From: Deltaproteobacteria bacterium
GTDB lineage: Bacteria > Myxococcota > Polyangia > Polyangiales > B10-G4
Reading direction: 5' to 3'
DNA length: 5,620 nucleotides
Assembly: GCA_019312705.1 (NCBI GenBank)
Contig: JAFDCW010000350.1
Coordinates: 1 to 5,620, forward strand
The notes beneath the pieces are model-generated. The model searched no databases, was not told the origin of the DNA, and saw nothing but the letters and a program-made list of their open reading frames with translations. Of this stretch, positions 1 through 5,620 are shown one piece after another; the first letter of the stretch is position 1, and every line of letters starts with the position of its first letter. The position numbers and the translations under genes are program-made.

Positions 1-270
1 CGTCCGGTCGTTGTGGATGGTCACGTCGACATCGACGACCTCGCCGACGTGGGCCGTATTCATCGTCAGGGTGACCGCGTCCTCGAGGAACGCCGCCGTG
101 GTGCCCTCGATGCGGTGCTAGCGCACCTGACCAGGAGGCCGCGAGTAGTCGAGACCGACGTTGCACGCCCACGCTTGGTCCGTGCCCTCCATGTGGCAGT
201 CGACGCAGGTGGTGTAAGAGGGCGAATCCGTGTCGGAGTAGGGGGATTCGAGCCACTCGAGGTAAGTCGG
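1..270 (-). pseudogene. In-frame continuation of the multiheme cytochrome beyond two stop codons; leaves the window
   Basis: This is the same reading frame as the cytochrome starting at 1161, with no insertion or deletion. After TAA (271-273) the frame reads PTYLEWLESPYSDTDSPSYT and then a fifth heme site, CVDCH, encoded at 193-207. A second stop, TAG, sits at 118-120. The frame then continues HRIEGTTAAFLEDAV and ends in a beta-strand-like stretch (VGEVVDVDVTIHNDRT) at base 1. Multiheme cytochromes of this kind often go on from here into a beta-domain with a GHxxPTG-like motif, which would lie outside the window (recalled family knowledge). The protein-like composition, heme motif and high third-position GC on both sides of each stop show that the segments belong together. 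No good separate start with a ribosome binding site was seen for the downstream pieces. Alternatives to pseudogenisation are assembly or read errors, or a genuinely truncated product. Confidence 0.75.
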
Positions 271-1161
271 TTAGGAGATGATGCTGCTCTCCTCCTCGTA
301 GTCGTGGTCACCGTCCGGGTCGTTCGCGTCCTGATGGCAAGCGGCGCAGATGGCATCGCGGAGCAGCGGGTTGTAGCTCGCCCGCATGACACCGTAGGTT
401 TCAAATTCAACATCGCCGAGGACGCCATACATCACGACCTCGGATGCATTGGTCGAACGGGTGTAGCTCACGACATCCTCGTCGACGCCGGGGGTATTCG
501 GCCGCGTGAGGTCGATGTCTCGGAGCTGATGGCAGACCGCACACGATACGCCATGGGTGACGCCGATGCTCGGGTCGTCGAGGGGCCCGAGCGCTACCGG
601 GTTGCCGTCGAGCCAACGGAGGGGTTGATGGCACGCGGCGCACTCCGAGGTCGGGTTGGCCGCGGCCTCGGGCGAGTCACGGGTGTAGACAAAGCCGCCC
701 CCGCCGCCGGCGGTTCCGGTGCCGTCGAAGATGTCGAGGACCCAGGAGTTGGTGCCCGCGTTGCCCATCGGCGAAGCGCTCCACTCGGCAAACTGCACGG
801 AGTGGCACGAGGAGCAGTCCGCAGGCTCCAGCATCGAGCCCGCCGGGTCATCCGCGTGCACCGCTTCGAGGCGGATTTCGACGCCGGTGGTCGGCGCCGT
901 CACGTACGCCCCGGAGCTGAAGTAGCCGTGCGCGCCAGCGACGATCATCGCGGCCCCGTCGGGGGCGGTCAGGGTGTACGCACCGGCCCCGTCAGTCTCG
1001 GCCCGGACCTCGGTCGCCCGCAGCGTCACCTGGGCGTCGATGATTGGCAGGCCCGTCGCGTCGTCGACGACAGTACCCGAAACCTGAGCCTGGGCCGGCG
1101 AAACACCCGCAGAGACAGCCAAGACCAGGAACCCGGCGAAGCAGGAGACCGAATTGCCCAT
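271..1161 (-). CDS. Multiheme c-type cytochrome (c554-like) with N-terminal carboxypeptidase-regulatory-like domain; ends at a premature stop
   Basis: Periplasmic or surface electron-transfer protein of 296 residues as read to the first stop. Residues 1-25 look like a Sec signal peptide with a hydrophobic core (8-20) and an AQA cleavage site, although the n-region has no Lys or Arg. Residues 27-100 (SGTVVDDATGLPIIDAQVTL onward) match the carboxypeptidase-regulatory-like beta-sandwich pattern. Covalent heme sites follow: CSSCH 116-120, CAACH 174-178, CAVCH 207-211, CAACH 272-276. The stretch after heme 1 (QFAEWSASPMGNA) resembles the cytochrome c554 family pattern CxxCHxxxxxxWxxSxM. ATG 1161 is the only usable start: TGA at 1204-1206 closes the frame upstream, and GGAAG lies 7 bases before the ATG. 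The frame plainly continues past TAA 271-273 (see 1-270), so this is the N-terminal piece of a larger protein. The electron partner is unknown. The heme assignment is firm; the family name is moderately sure. Confidence 0.85.
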   Translation of the reverse strand: MGNSVSCFAGFLVLAVSAGVSPAQAQVSGTVVDDATGLPIIDAQVTLRATEVRAETDGAGAYTLTAPDGAAMIVAGAHGYFSSGAYVTAPTTGVEIRLEAVHADDPAGSMLEPADCSSCHSVQFAEWSASPMGNAGTNSWVLDIFDGTGTAGGGGGFVYTRDSPEAAANPTSECAACHQPLRWLDGNPVALGPLDDPSIGVTHGVSCAVCHQLRDIDLTRPNTPGVDEDVVSYTRSTNASEVVMYGVLGDVEFETYGVMRASYNPLLRDAICAACHQDANDPDGDHDYEEESSIIS

Positions 1162-1168
1162 GGCCGAT

Positions 1169-1173
1169 CTTCC
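1169..1173 (-). promoter_or_regulatory. Ribosome binding site of the cytochrome gene
   Basis: On the minus strand GGAAG occurs 7 bases before ATG 1161, a normal Shine-Dalgarno distance. It supports this start, as does the absence of any ATG, GTG or TTG between the upstream in-frame TGA (1204-1206) and 1161. Confidence 0.6.
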
Positions 1174-1230
1174 GCCGCGGTCACCCCTCCGGGTTGAGGG
1201 TGATCAAGCGAAGCGCCTGCGGGTATCGCT

Positions 1231-1344
1231 TCAGAAAGCGACGAGCACACCGTTGGCCGTGGGCCGAATCGCGATGGCCTCGGGGTCGGCTTCGTCGTTG
1301 GGGCCGACGTCAGCGGTGCATTGCCCAAAGATGCCGATGAGCAC
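1231..1344 (-). other. Possible small ORF or C-terminal remnant of a lost gene, 37 codons
   Basis: From GTG 1344-1342 to TGA 1233-1231 the minus strand encodes 37 residues, including FGQCTADVGPNDEADPEAI and ending ANGVLVAF. The composition is acidic and soluble-looking, and most codons end in G or C, as in the real genes here. The frame is open upstream only to TGA at 1357-1359, and no ribosome binding site is obvious. It lies 69 bases upstream of the cytochrome start, in the same direction and the same frame. It could be the surviving tail of a gene that once preceded the cytochrome, a small gene, or chance in GC-rich DNA. No family is recognised. Confidence 0.25.
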
Positions 1345-1433
1345 CGAAACGCCGGGTCATGTCCAGCGGAACGGGCTTGAACGCATGATTAGTATGAATA
1401 GCGGATTGACGAGAAGTGCGGTTCGATCGCGTG

Positions 1434-1475
1434 CCTCTGACAGAATTTGGTCTGATGGAGAAGTACTGTCAGAGG
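1434..1475. repeat. Perfect 10-bp inverted repeat flanking the antiporter start codon
   Basis: CCTCTGACAG at 1434-1443 is exactly complementary to CTGTCAGAGG at 1466-1475. Two further G-U pairs (1433/1476, 1432/1477) could extend the stem in RNA. The 22-base gap contains ATG 1455-1457. In mRNA this would be a stem-loop presenting the start codon in its loop. In DNA the arm centres are 32 bp apart, about three helical turns, so paired half-sites for a dimeric regulator are also possible. The repeat is seen directly; any function is inferred. Confidence 0.5.
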
Positions 1476-2837
1476 TGGGGGCCCGCGGCCCTCATCGGCC
1501 TCGCCGCCGTGGCGTGGCCCGGCGTGGCTCACGCCGAGTCCGGGGACGACGCCTCGGACACGGCGGTGGTCGTGATGCTGCTCGTCATGGTGGCTGCGGC
1601 GTATTTGCTCGCCCACTTCGTCATTGACCGGCTGCAACGCCGCCTCCTGGTCGTCGCCGGTCTCGAGTACATCGTCTTGGGTGTGCTGCTCGGGCCCGCG
1701 GTGCCGCAGCTGCGCGCCCTCGACGATTTGACGAACATGCTCCCGGTGATCGCCCTCGCCGCCGGGTGGGTGGGGCTCCTCCGGGGCATGCAACTGCGCA
1801 TCCGGGCTCTCAGGGACACTTCCCCGGGGACCATCCGCCTAGCCCTCGGCGACGACATCGTGGCGGGATTCACCGTCGCCATCCCGGGCTACTTCTTTCT
1901 CTCCTCGGGGATCCTCGGTGAGATCTCTTCCCCCGACTCGTGGCTCGCCGCCGGGGTCCTCGGCTGCTGTGCGGCGACCGGCTCGACGGATCCGATGGAC
2001 GTCATCGGTACGCGCTACGAGGTCGACGGGGAGCTGCTCCCGTTGCTGCGCCGCTCCGCCCGCCTCGGCGACGCGGCGGCCTTCGTCGCGTTCGGCATTC
2101 TCATCTGCGTCTTCCACCGCGACACCGAGAGCGCCTCGATTCACCTCTCATGGTTCGAATGGACCGGCGTATCGATCCTCCTCGGCCTGGTCCTCGGCGT
2201 GCTCTTCCGGTTCTTTCTCGGCTCTGCATCGACCCAAAACGGACGCTTCCTCGCCTTGGTGGGCATCATCACCTTCGCCTCCGGAGCGGCGTGGTTCGTC
2301 GACCTCTCGGCGCTCTTCATCAACTTGATCCTCGGCGTGATGCTGGTGAATTTCGCCCCGACGAGTGGGCAAATTCGTTCGACCCTCGATCGCACAGCGC
2401 GGCCCATGGCCCTCGTCCTCTTGCTCTTTGCGGGGGCCCTCTGGCACCCACCGGAGCCCGTCCGGCGCACCTTTGCTACAGCCTTCGAAGGCATCGCTCA
2501 GGCCCAAAACGCGGTCGTCGCGATCGTCTGGTGGGTAGTCCTGCCGCTGGTGCTCTTCATCGCCGTTCGCTACGCGGGCAAACGCCTCGGCAGTGCGGTC
2601 GGCGCGTGGGGCCACGAGTTCCGGGGCGACCTCTATCGCGGCCTCCTGGGCCACGGCGACGCCACGGTCGCCATGGCGATCTCGATGCGGCTCATCTACA
2701 GCGACGGGGGCCTCGCGATCGACGTCGCGTTCACGACCATCTTGCTCTCCGTCATCATCCACGACCTGGTCGCGCCGCGTCTCCTGCGCTCCCTCCTCGT
2801 CGATGCCGGCGAGCTGCGAAAGGAACAGCACGCCTGA
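1455..2837 (+). CDS. CPA-type (Kef/NhaP-like) cation:proton antiporter membrane protein
   Basis: Inner-membrane protein of 460 residues with about 12-13 hydrophobic segments, expected to exchange K+ or Na+ for H+. ATG 1455 is preferred over GTG 1416 (13 residues longer) because it gives a clean signal peptide: MEKYCQRW, hydrophobic core 9-24, cleavage after AHA 25-27. No strong Shine-Dalgarno is seen for either start. YIVLGVLLGP (72-81) matches the first-domain motif of CPA antiporters. TGSTDP (175-180) matches the TDP-type unwound helix. LGDAAAFVAF (204-213) aligns with the ND/DD ion-binding helix, with Asp206 kept but Gly before it. LLGHGDATVAMAIS (397-410) and the following helix (423-440) fit the C-terminal core. 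Unlike KefB/KefC there is no fused C-terminal RCK domain; the next gene, trkA, supplies one separately and overlaps by one base. The ion is not predictable. Superfamily fairly sure, subfamily not. Confidence 0.82.
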   Translation: MEKYCQRWGPAALIGLAAVAWPGVAHAESGDDASDTAVVVMLLVMVAAAYLLAHFVIDRLQRRLLVVAGLEYIVLGVLLGPAVPQLRALDDLTNMLPVIALAAGWVGLLRGMQLRIRALRDTSPGTIRLALGDDIVAGFTVAIPGYFFLSSGILGEISSPDSWLAAGVLGCCAATGSTDPMDVIGTRYEVDGELLPLLRRSARLGDAAAFVAFGILICVFHRDTESASIHLSWFEWTGVSILLGLVLGVLFRFFLGSASTQNGRFLALVGIITFASGAAWFVDLSALFINLILGVMLVNFAPTSGQIRSTLDRTARPMALVLLLFAGALWHPPEPVRRTFATAFEGIAQAQNAVVAIVWWVVLPLVLFIAVRYAGKRLGSAVGAWGHEFRGDLYRGLLGHGDATVAMAISMRLIYSDGGLAIDVAFTTILLSVIIHDLVAPRLLRSLLVDAGELRKEQHA

Positions 2838-4180
2838 TGCAGATCATCGTCATAGGGCTTGGCGAGGTAGGGCGGCACCTTTTGAGCGTCTTCGACCGTG
2901 AAGGTCACAACGTCATCGCCATCGACGCCGACTCGGAGCGCGTCATCCACGCAGAGGAGCACTACGACGTCGCGACGATGGTCGGCTATGGAGCGAGCCA
3001 CTCGATCCTCAGCGCCGCCGGTGTCGAAGAAGCCGACATGCTGGTCGCCGTCACGAACGCCGACGAGGTCAACCTCATCGCGGCCCTCGCCGGGAAACAG
3101 CTCGGAGCGAAGATGGTGATCGCCCGGGCCCAGGGCAACGAATGGGCCAACTGGACCCAGGGCGTGCGCTACGGCCTGCTCGGCATCGACGTGGTGATCA
3201 ATCCCCGGGTCCTCGTAGCCCACGAGCTCGCCAAGGTGGCCCGCTCCCACGGCGCCGGTCACGTGATCGGCTTCGCCCAGGACCGCCTCGAGCTCGTCGA
3301 GATGGAGCTCACCGAGAGGTCGCGACATACGGGGCGCCCCCTGGCGAAGGTTCCGCTGCCGCGGAAGACCCTGATCGCCGCCGTCGTGCGCAAGGAGAAA
3401 CTCTTCATCCCCGGGGGGACCGACGTGCTCCTGCCCGGAGACCGCATCTACGTCATGGGTCTGCCTCAAGCGATCATCGAGGCTGAAGACCTCTTCGTGA
3501 ACCGTCGCGAAGCAAAGCGGGTGGTGATCGTCGGAGGCGGCGTCGTCGGGGAAGCCCTCGCCAATCACCTGCTCGAAGATCGCGCAACGGTGATGATCAT
3601 CGAAAAGGACCGATCCCGGGCCGAGGAGCTATCGGCGAAGCTCGACCGCGCCACCGTCGTTCATGGAGACGGCACCGACCTCTCGCTGCTCGAGGAGGAA
3701 GACATCGCGACCTACGATCTCTTCGCGGCGGTAACCCCCCACGACGAGGTCAACCTGATGGCCGCGCTTCTGGCCCAACGGATCGAGGTCCCCCGGACCG
3801 CCTGCGTGGTTCAGCGCGGCGACTACATGGAGATCTACCGGAAGCTGGGGATCGACATAGCGCTCTCTCCCCGCGCCGTCGCGTCGGATCACATCCTGCG
3901 CTACGCGCGGACCGCCGAGGTTCACAGCTTGTCCGTGATCGAGAACGGGCAAGCCGAGGTCGTGGAGGTTGAGGCGGTCCGGGGCTGTCGGTTGATCGGC
4001 ACTCCCCTCAAGCGCCTCGACCTGCCCCGCGGCTCTCTCCTCGGCGGCATCATCCGCGGTGACGAGGTCATCATTCCGCGCGGCGACGACGTCGTTCAGT
4101 TCGGCGACACGGTCATCGTCCTCGCCACCGCCGAAGCCCGCCCGACCATCGAACTCTTCTTTCGGCCCCGAGGGAAATGA
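2837..4180 (+). CDS. trkA: Trk potassium uptake regulator TrkA (tandem RCK, NAD-binding)
   Basis: Cytosolic peripheral subunit of 447 residues (family about 450-460) that binds nucleotide and gates the TrkH channel. Two similar halves are visible. The first Rossmann fold has GLGEVG (7-12), an acidic beta2 end (IDAD 29-32) and VTNADEVNL (72-80), followed by a TrkA_C-type domain at about 145-215. The second has GGGVVG (233-238), EKD (256-258), HGDGTD (276-281) and VTPHDEVNL (299-307), then a second TrkA_C at about 365-435. Both glycine loops are complete, so both halves could bind NAD(H). The start ATG 2837 overlaps the antiporter stop (TGATG). AAAGGAA at 2819-2825 is an SD-like stretch, somewhat far from the ATG. 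The frame is open upstream to 1940, but that extension is Arg/Pro-rich shadow of the antiporter. Overlaps on both sides indicate translational coupling. TrkA may serve the antiporter as well as TrkH (inference). Confidence 0.96.
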   Translation: MQIIVIGLGEVGRHLLSVFDREGHNVIAIDADSERVIHAEEHYDVATMVGYGASHSILSAAGVEEADMLVAVTNADEVNLIAALAGKQLGAKMVIARAQGNEWANWTQGVRYGLLGIDVVINPRVLVAHELAKVARSHGAGHVIGFAQDRLELVEMELTERSRHTGRPLAKVPLPRKTLIAAVVRKEKLFIPGGTDVLLPGDRIYVMGLPQAIIEAEDLFVNRREAKRVVIVGGGVVGEALANHLLEDRATVMIIEKDRSRAEELSAKLDRATVVHGDGTDLSLLEEEDIATYDLFAAVTPHDEVNLMAALLAQRIEVPRTACVVQRGDYMEIYRKLGIDIALSPRAVASDHILRYARTAEVHSLSVIENGQAEVVEVEAVRGCRLIGTPLKRLDLPRGSLLGGIIRGDEVIIPRGDDVVQFGDTVIVLATAEARPTIELFFRPRGK

Positions 4181-5620
4181 CGGCGGTAGCTCACAGAGGG
4201 TCGCCTGCGTCCCGGCACCGGGGCTACCGAGGGATCGCGCGGCCCGTCGGCGTCGTGGTCCTCGGCCTCGGGGTGGCAATCCTCCTGTGCTCGATCGTCG
4301 GCTTCGTCCTCGACCTCGTACACCCCGCCAGGCCCGGGCAGGAGGGAGGCGGTTTCGCCCTTCTCATTGCCAGCGTGGTCACCGGACTCTTCGGCCTCGC
4401 GCTCTACCTCTGGGGTCGAGGCCACCGCTCGACCCACGTGAGTCGCCGCGAGGCCACCCTCGCCGTCGCGGCCATCTGGGCCGCGGCCGGGGTCTGCGGC
4501 GCACTGCCCTTCATGATCGGTGCGGGCATGTCGCCCATCGATGCGCTCTTCGAGTCGGTGAGCGGCCTGACCACCACCGGGGCCACGGTGATCACCGACA
4601 TCGAGGGCTCGATGAACCGACCGCTCCTGCTCTGGCGGTCGCTGATTCAATGGCTCGGCGGCATGGGCATCGTGGTGCTCTTCGTCGCGGTCTTCCCGAA
4701 CGTGGGAGTCGGCGGGAAACACATGTTCCGCGGTGAGGTACCGGGCGCCGCCGCCGAAGGCCTCAGACCGCGCATCGCCGAAACCTCGTTCACTCTGTGG
4801 AAGCTCTACGCGGCGTTCACCGCGATCTTGGCGACCGTCCTCTTCGCCCTCGACATGGACCCCTTTGAGGCCGTCTGCCACGCGTTCACGACCATGAGCA
4901 CCGGGGGCTTCTCCACCCGGGACGCCAGCATCGCGGCCTTCGAGAGCCCCGCCATCGAATACACCGTCGCCGTCTTCATGTTCATCGGCACGGTCAATTA
5001 CGGCCTCTACTACGGCGCCCTGCGCACCGGGTCCTACCGAGCCATCACCAACAACGCCGAATTTCGAGCGTTCATCTTCATCTGCGTGCTCGCTGTCGTG
5101 GTGCTGACCTTCGGCAACATGGGCACGCACGATTTCGATATCCTGAAGTCGTTCCGCTTCGCGTTCTTCACGGTGGGGACCACCATCTCGTCGACCGGTT
5201 TCGGCATCGACGACTACATGGGGTACCCCGAGCCGGTCCTCGCGGCCCTCATCATCGTGATGTTCATCGGCGGGTGCGCCGGGTCGACGGCGGGGGGCAT
5301 CAAGATCGAGCGCATCCTCTTGTTGACCAAGCAGGCCGGGGCCCAGATGAACCGCTTCTTTCGCCCCAACGTGGTGCGGGTCGTGCGCCTCGGGCGACGG
5401 GCCGTCCCCCCCGAGGTCGTCGCTGACGTCGCGGCCTTCTTCGTCGTCTACATGCTGACCTTGGGCCTCGGCATCGTGCTCTTTTCCCTGGTCGAGACCG
5501 TGCCCTTGCCGACGGCATTCGGCGCAATTCTCACCTGCCTGTCGAACATGGGACCGGCGCCCTTCCACCTCGAAGCGGACAATTTCGCAGCCTACGGGGG
5601 CTTCTCGAAGCTCTTCTCCA
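4177..5620 (+). CDS. trkH: Trk potassium uptake protein TrkH (K+ translocating subunit), 3' end cut by the window
   Basis: Polytopic inner-membrane K+ channel-like transporter; 481 residues are visible and no stop is reached. Usual TrkH lengths are about 480-500, so probably only the last few tens of residues are missing. The four selectivity-filter loops are present: TTTGAT (132-137), STGGFST (241-247), SSTGFG (338-343) and SNMGPAPF (456-463). The signature QWLGGMGI (158-165) and the gating-region motif GGCAGSTAGGIKIER (365-379) are also present. The start ATG overlaps the trkA stop (ATGA, 4177-4180). GAGGG at 4170-4174 is only two bases from the ATG, so initiation probably depends on ribosomes finishing trkA. 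The first about 20 residues are basic and cytoplasmic. Hydrophobic segments begin at about 22. Works with TrkA immediately upstream. The assignment is secure from the filter motifs and gene order. Confidence 0.96.
   Translation, partial: MTAVAHRGSPASRHRGYRGIARPVGVVVLGLGVAILLCSIVGFVLDLVHPARPGQEGGGFALLIASVVTGLFGLALYLWGRGHRSTHVSRREATLAVAAIWAAAGVCGALPFMIGAGMSPIDALFESVSGLTTTGATVITDIEGSMNRPLLLWRSLIQWLGGMGIVVLFVAVFPNVGVGGKHMFRGEVPGAAAEGLRPRIAETSFTLWKLYAAFTAILATVLFALDMDPFEAVCHAFTTMSTGGFSTRDASIAAFESPAIEYTVAVFMFIGTVNYGLYYGALRTGSYRAITNNAEFRAFIFICVLAVVVLTFGNMGTHDFDILKSFRFAFFTVGTTISSTGFGIDDYMGYPEPVLAALIIVMFIGGCAGSTAGGIKIERILLLTKQAGAQMNRFFRPNVVRVVRLGRRAVPPEVVADVAAFFVVYMLTLGLGIVLFSLVETVPLPTAFGAILTCLSNMGPAPFHLEADNFAAYGGFSKLFS

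Larger units (their letters stand above)
1162..1454. other. Divergent intergenic region between the cytochrome and the antiporter operon
   Basis: These 293 bases must hold the promoters for both directions. Seen in them: the cytochrome ribosome binding site; a 6-bp inverted repeat GAAGCG/CGCTTC (1210-1215 and 1227-1232) with an 11-base loop and no T-tract; a short minus-strand frame (1231-1344); and an AT-rich patch at 1385-1400 (ATGATTAGTATGAATA) in otherwise GC-rich DNA. A TTGAAC (1377-1382) and a TATGAA (1393-1398) resemble sigma70 hexamers but are only 10 bases apart. A TTGACG at 1406-1411 has no matching -10 element at the usual distance. No promoter is therefore assigned. The left arm of the start-codon inverted repeat (1434-1443) also lies here. 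Confidence 0.6.

Noticed and set aside
118..273. Genetic recoding of TAA and TAG as sense codons.
   Set aside because: The two plus-strand genes that end in the window stop with TGA, which would be compatible, but both-codon recoding is not known in bacteria to my knowledge. Two mutations or errors in one gene are simpler.
13..1197. Plus-strand open frame of 394 codons across the cytochrome.
   Set aside because: It is the mirror of the cytochrome frame. The minus strand holds a signal peptide and five CxxCH motifs, while the plus-strand product is Arg/Val/Gly-rich with no motif.
1210..1232. Hairpin GAAGCG/CGCTTC as a terminator.
   Set aside because: The stem is only 6 bp and has no T-tract on either strand; it is described only as part of the intergenic region.
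1377..1411. Sigma70 promoter for the antiporter operon.
   Set aside because: Single hexamer-like matches (TTGAAC, TATGAA, TTGACG) are present, but no pair has the required 16-18 base spacing.
1940..2836. N-terminal extension of trkA to an ATG at 1940.
   Set aside because: The extra 299 residues are Arg/Pro-rich, overlap the antiporter in another frame, and TrkA aligns naturally from MQIIVIGLGEVG at 2837.
2148..3568. Minus-strand open frames of 227 and 290 codons opposite the antiporter and trkA.
   Set aside because: Acidic, low-complexity shadows without domains or ribosome binding sites; both lie opposite clearly assigned genes.
4096..5568. Antisense open frame of 490 codons on the minus strand opposite trkH.
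   Set aside because: Its product is Asp/Glu/Gly/His-rich with no recognisable domain, as expected opposite a GC-rich membrane gene; the plus strand carries all TrkH signature motifs.

Overview
The window is GC-rich (roughly two-thirds G+C by eye) and reads as a chromosomal fragment of a Gram-negative bacterium that makes periplasmic c-type cytochromes. A CpxxCH-type multiheme protein carrying a carboxypeptidase-regulatory-like domain, next to an antiporter/TrkA/TrkH cluster, would fit a deltaproteobacterial or myxobacterial lineage. That placement is inference: nothing in the window fixes the taxon. No RNA gene, mobile element or CRISPR array was seen.

Left part (1-1161, minus strand): a secreted multiheme cytochrome c of the cytochrome c554-like type. 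It starts at 1161 and runs leftward out of the window. A signal peptide and a beta-sandwich carboxypeptidase-regulatory-like domain are followed by four CxxCH heme sites. The frame then meets TAA at 271-273, continues without any frameshift through a fifth CxxCH, meets TAG at 118-120, and continues with convincing protein sequence to base 1. The gene is therefore either a young pseudogene or carries two base errors.

Middle (1162-1454): a 293-base divergent intergenic region. It holds the cytochrome ribosome binding site, a 37-codon minus-strand frame that may be the tail of a lost gene, an AT-rich patch, and a perfect 10-bp inverted repeat whose loop contains the start codon of the next gene.

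Right part (1455-5620, plus strand): three tightly packed potassium/cation transport genes. A membrane protein related to CPA-type (Kef/NhaP-like) cation:proton antiporters overlaps trkA by one base (TGATG). trkA, a tandem RCK/NAD-binding regulator, overlaps trkH by four bases (ATGA). trkH, the K+ translocating subunit, leaves the window just before its expected C-terminus. Inferred working model: TrkH takes up K+, TrkA gates TrkH in response to nucleotide, and the antiporter moves cations in exchange for protons, possibly under the same TrkA. Uptake and efflux would then share one regulator and be made in fixed proportions.

The strongest points for a second look are the doubly interrupted cytochrome, the start-codon hairpin, and the antiporter with a signal peptide and a Gly-Asp motif fused by overlap to a Trk operon. 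No wholly new system is claimed.
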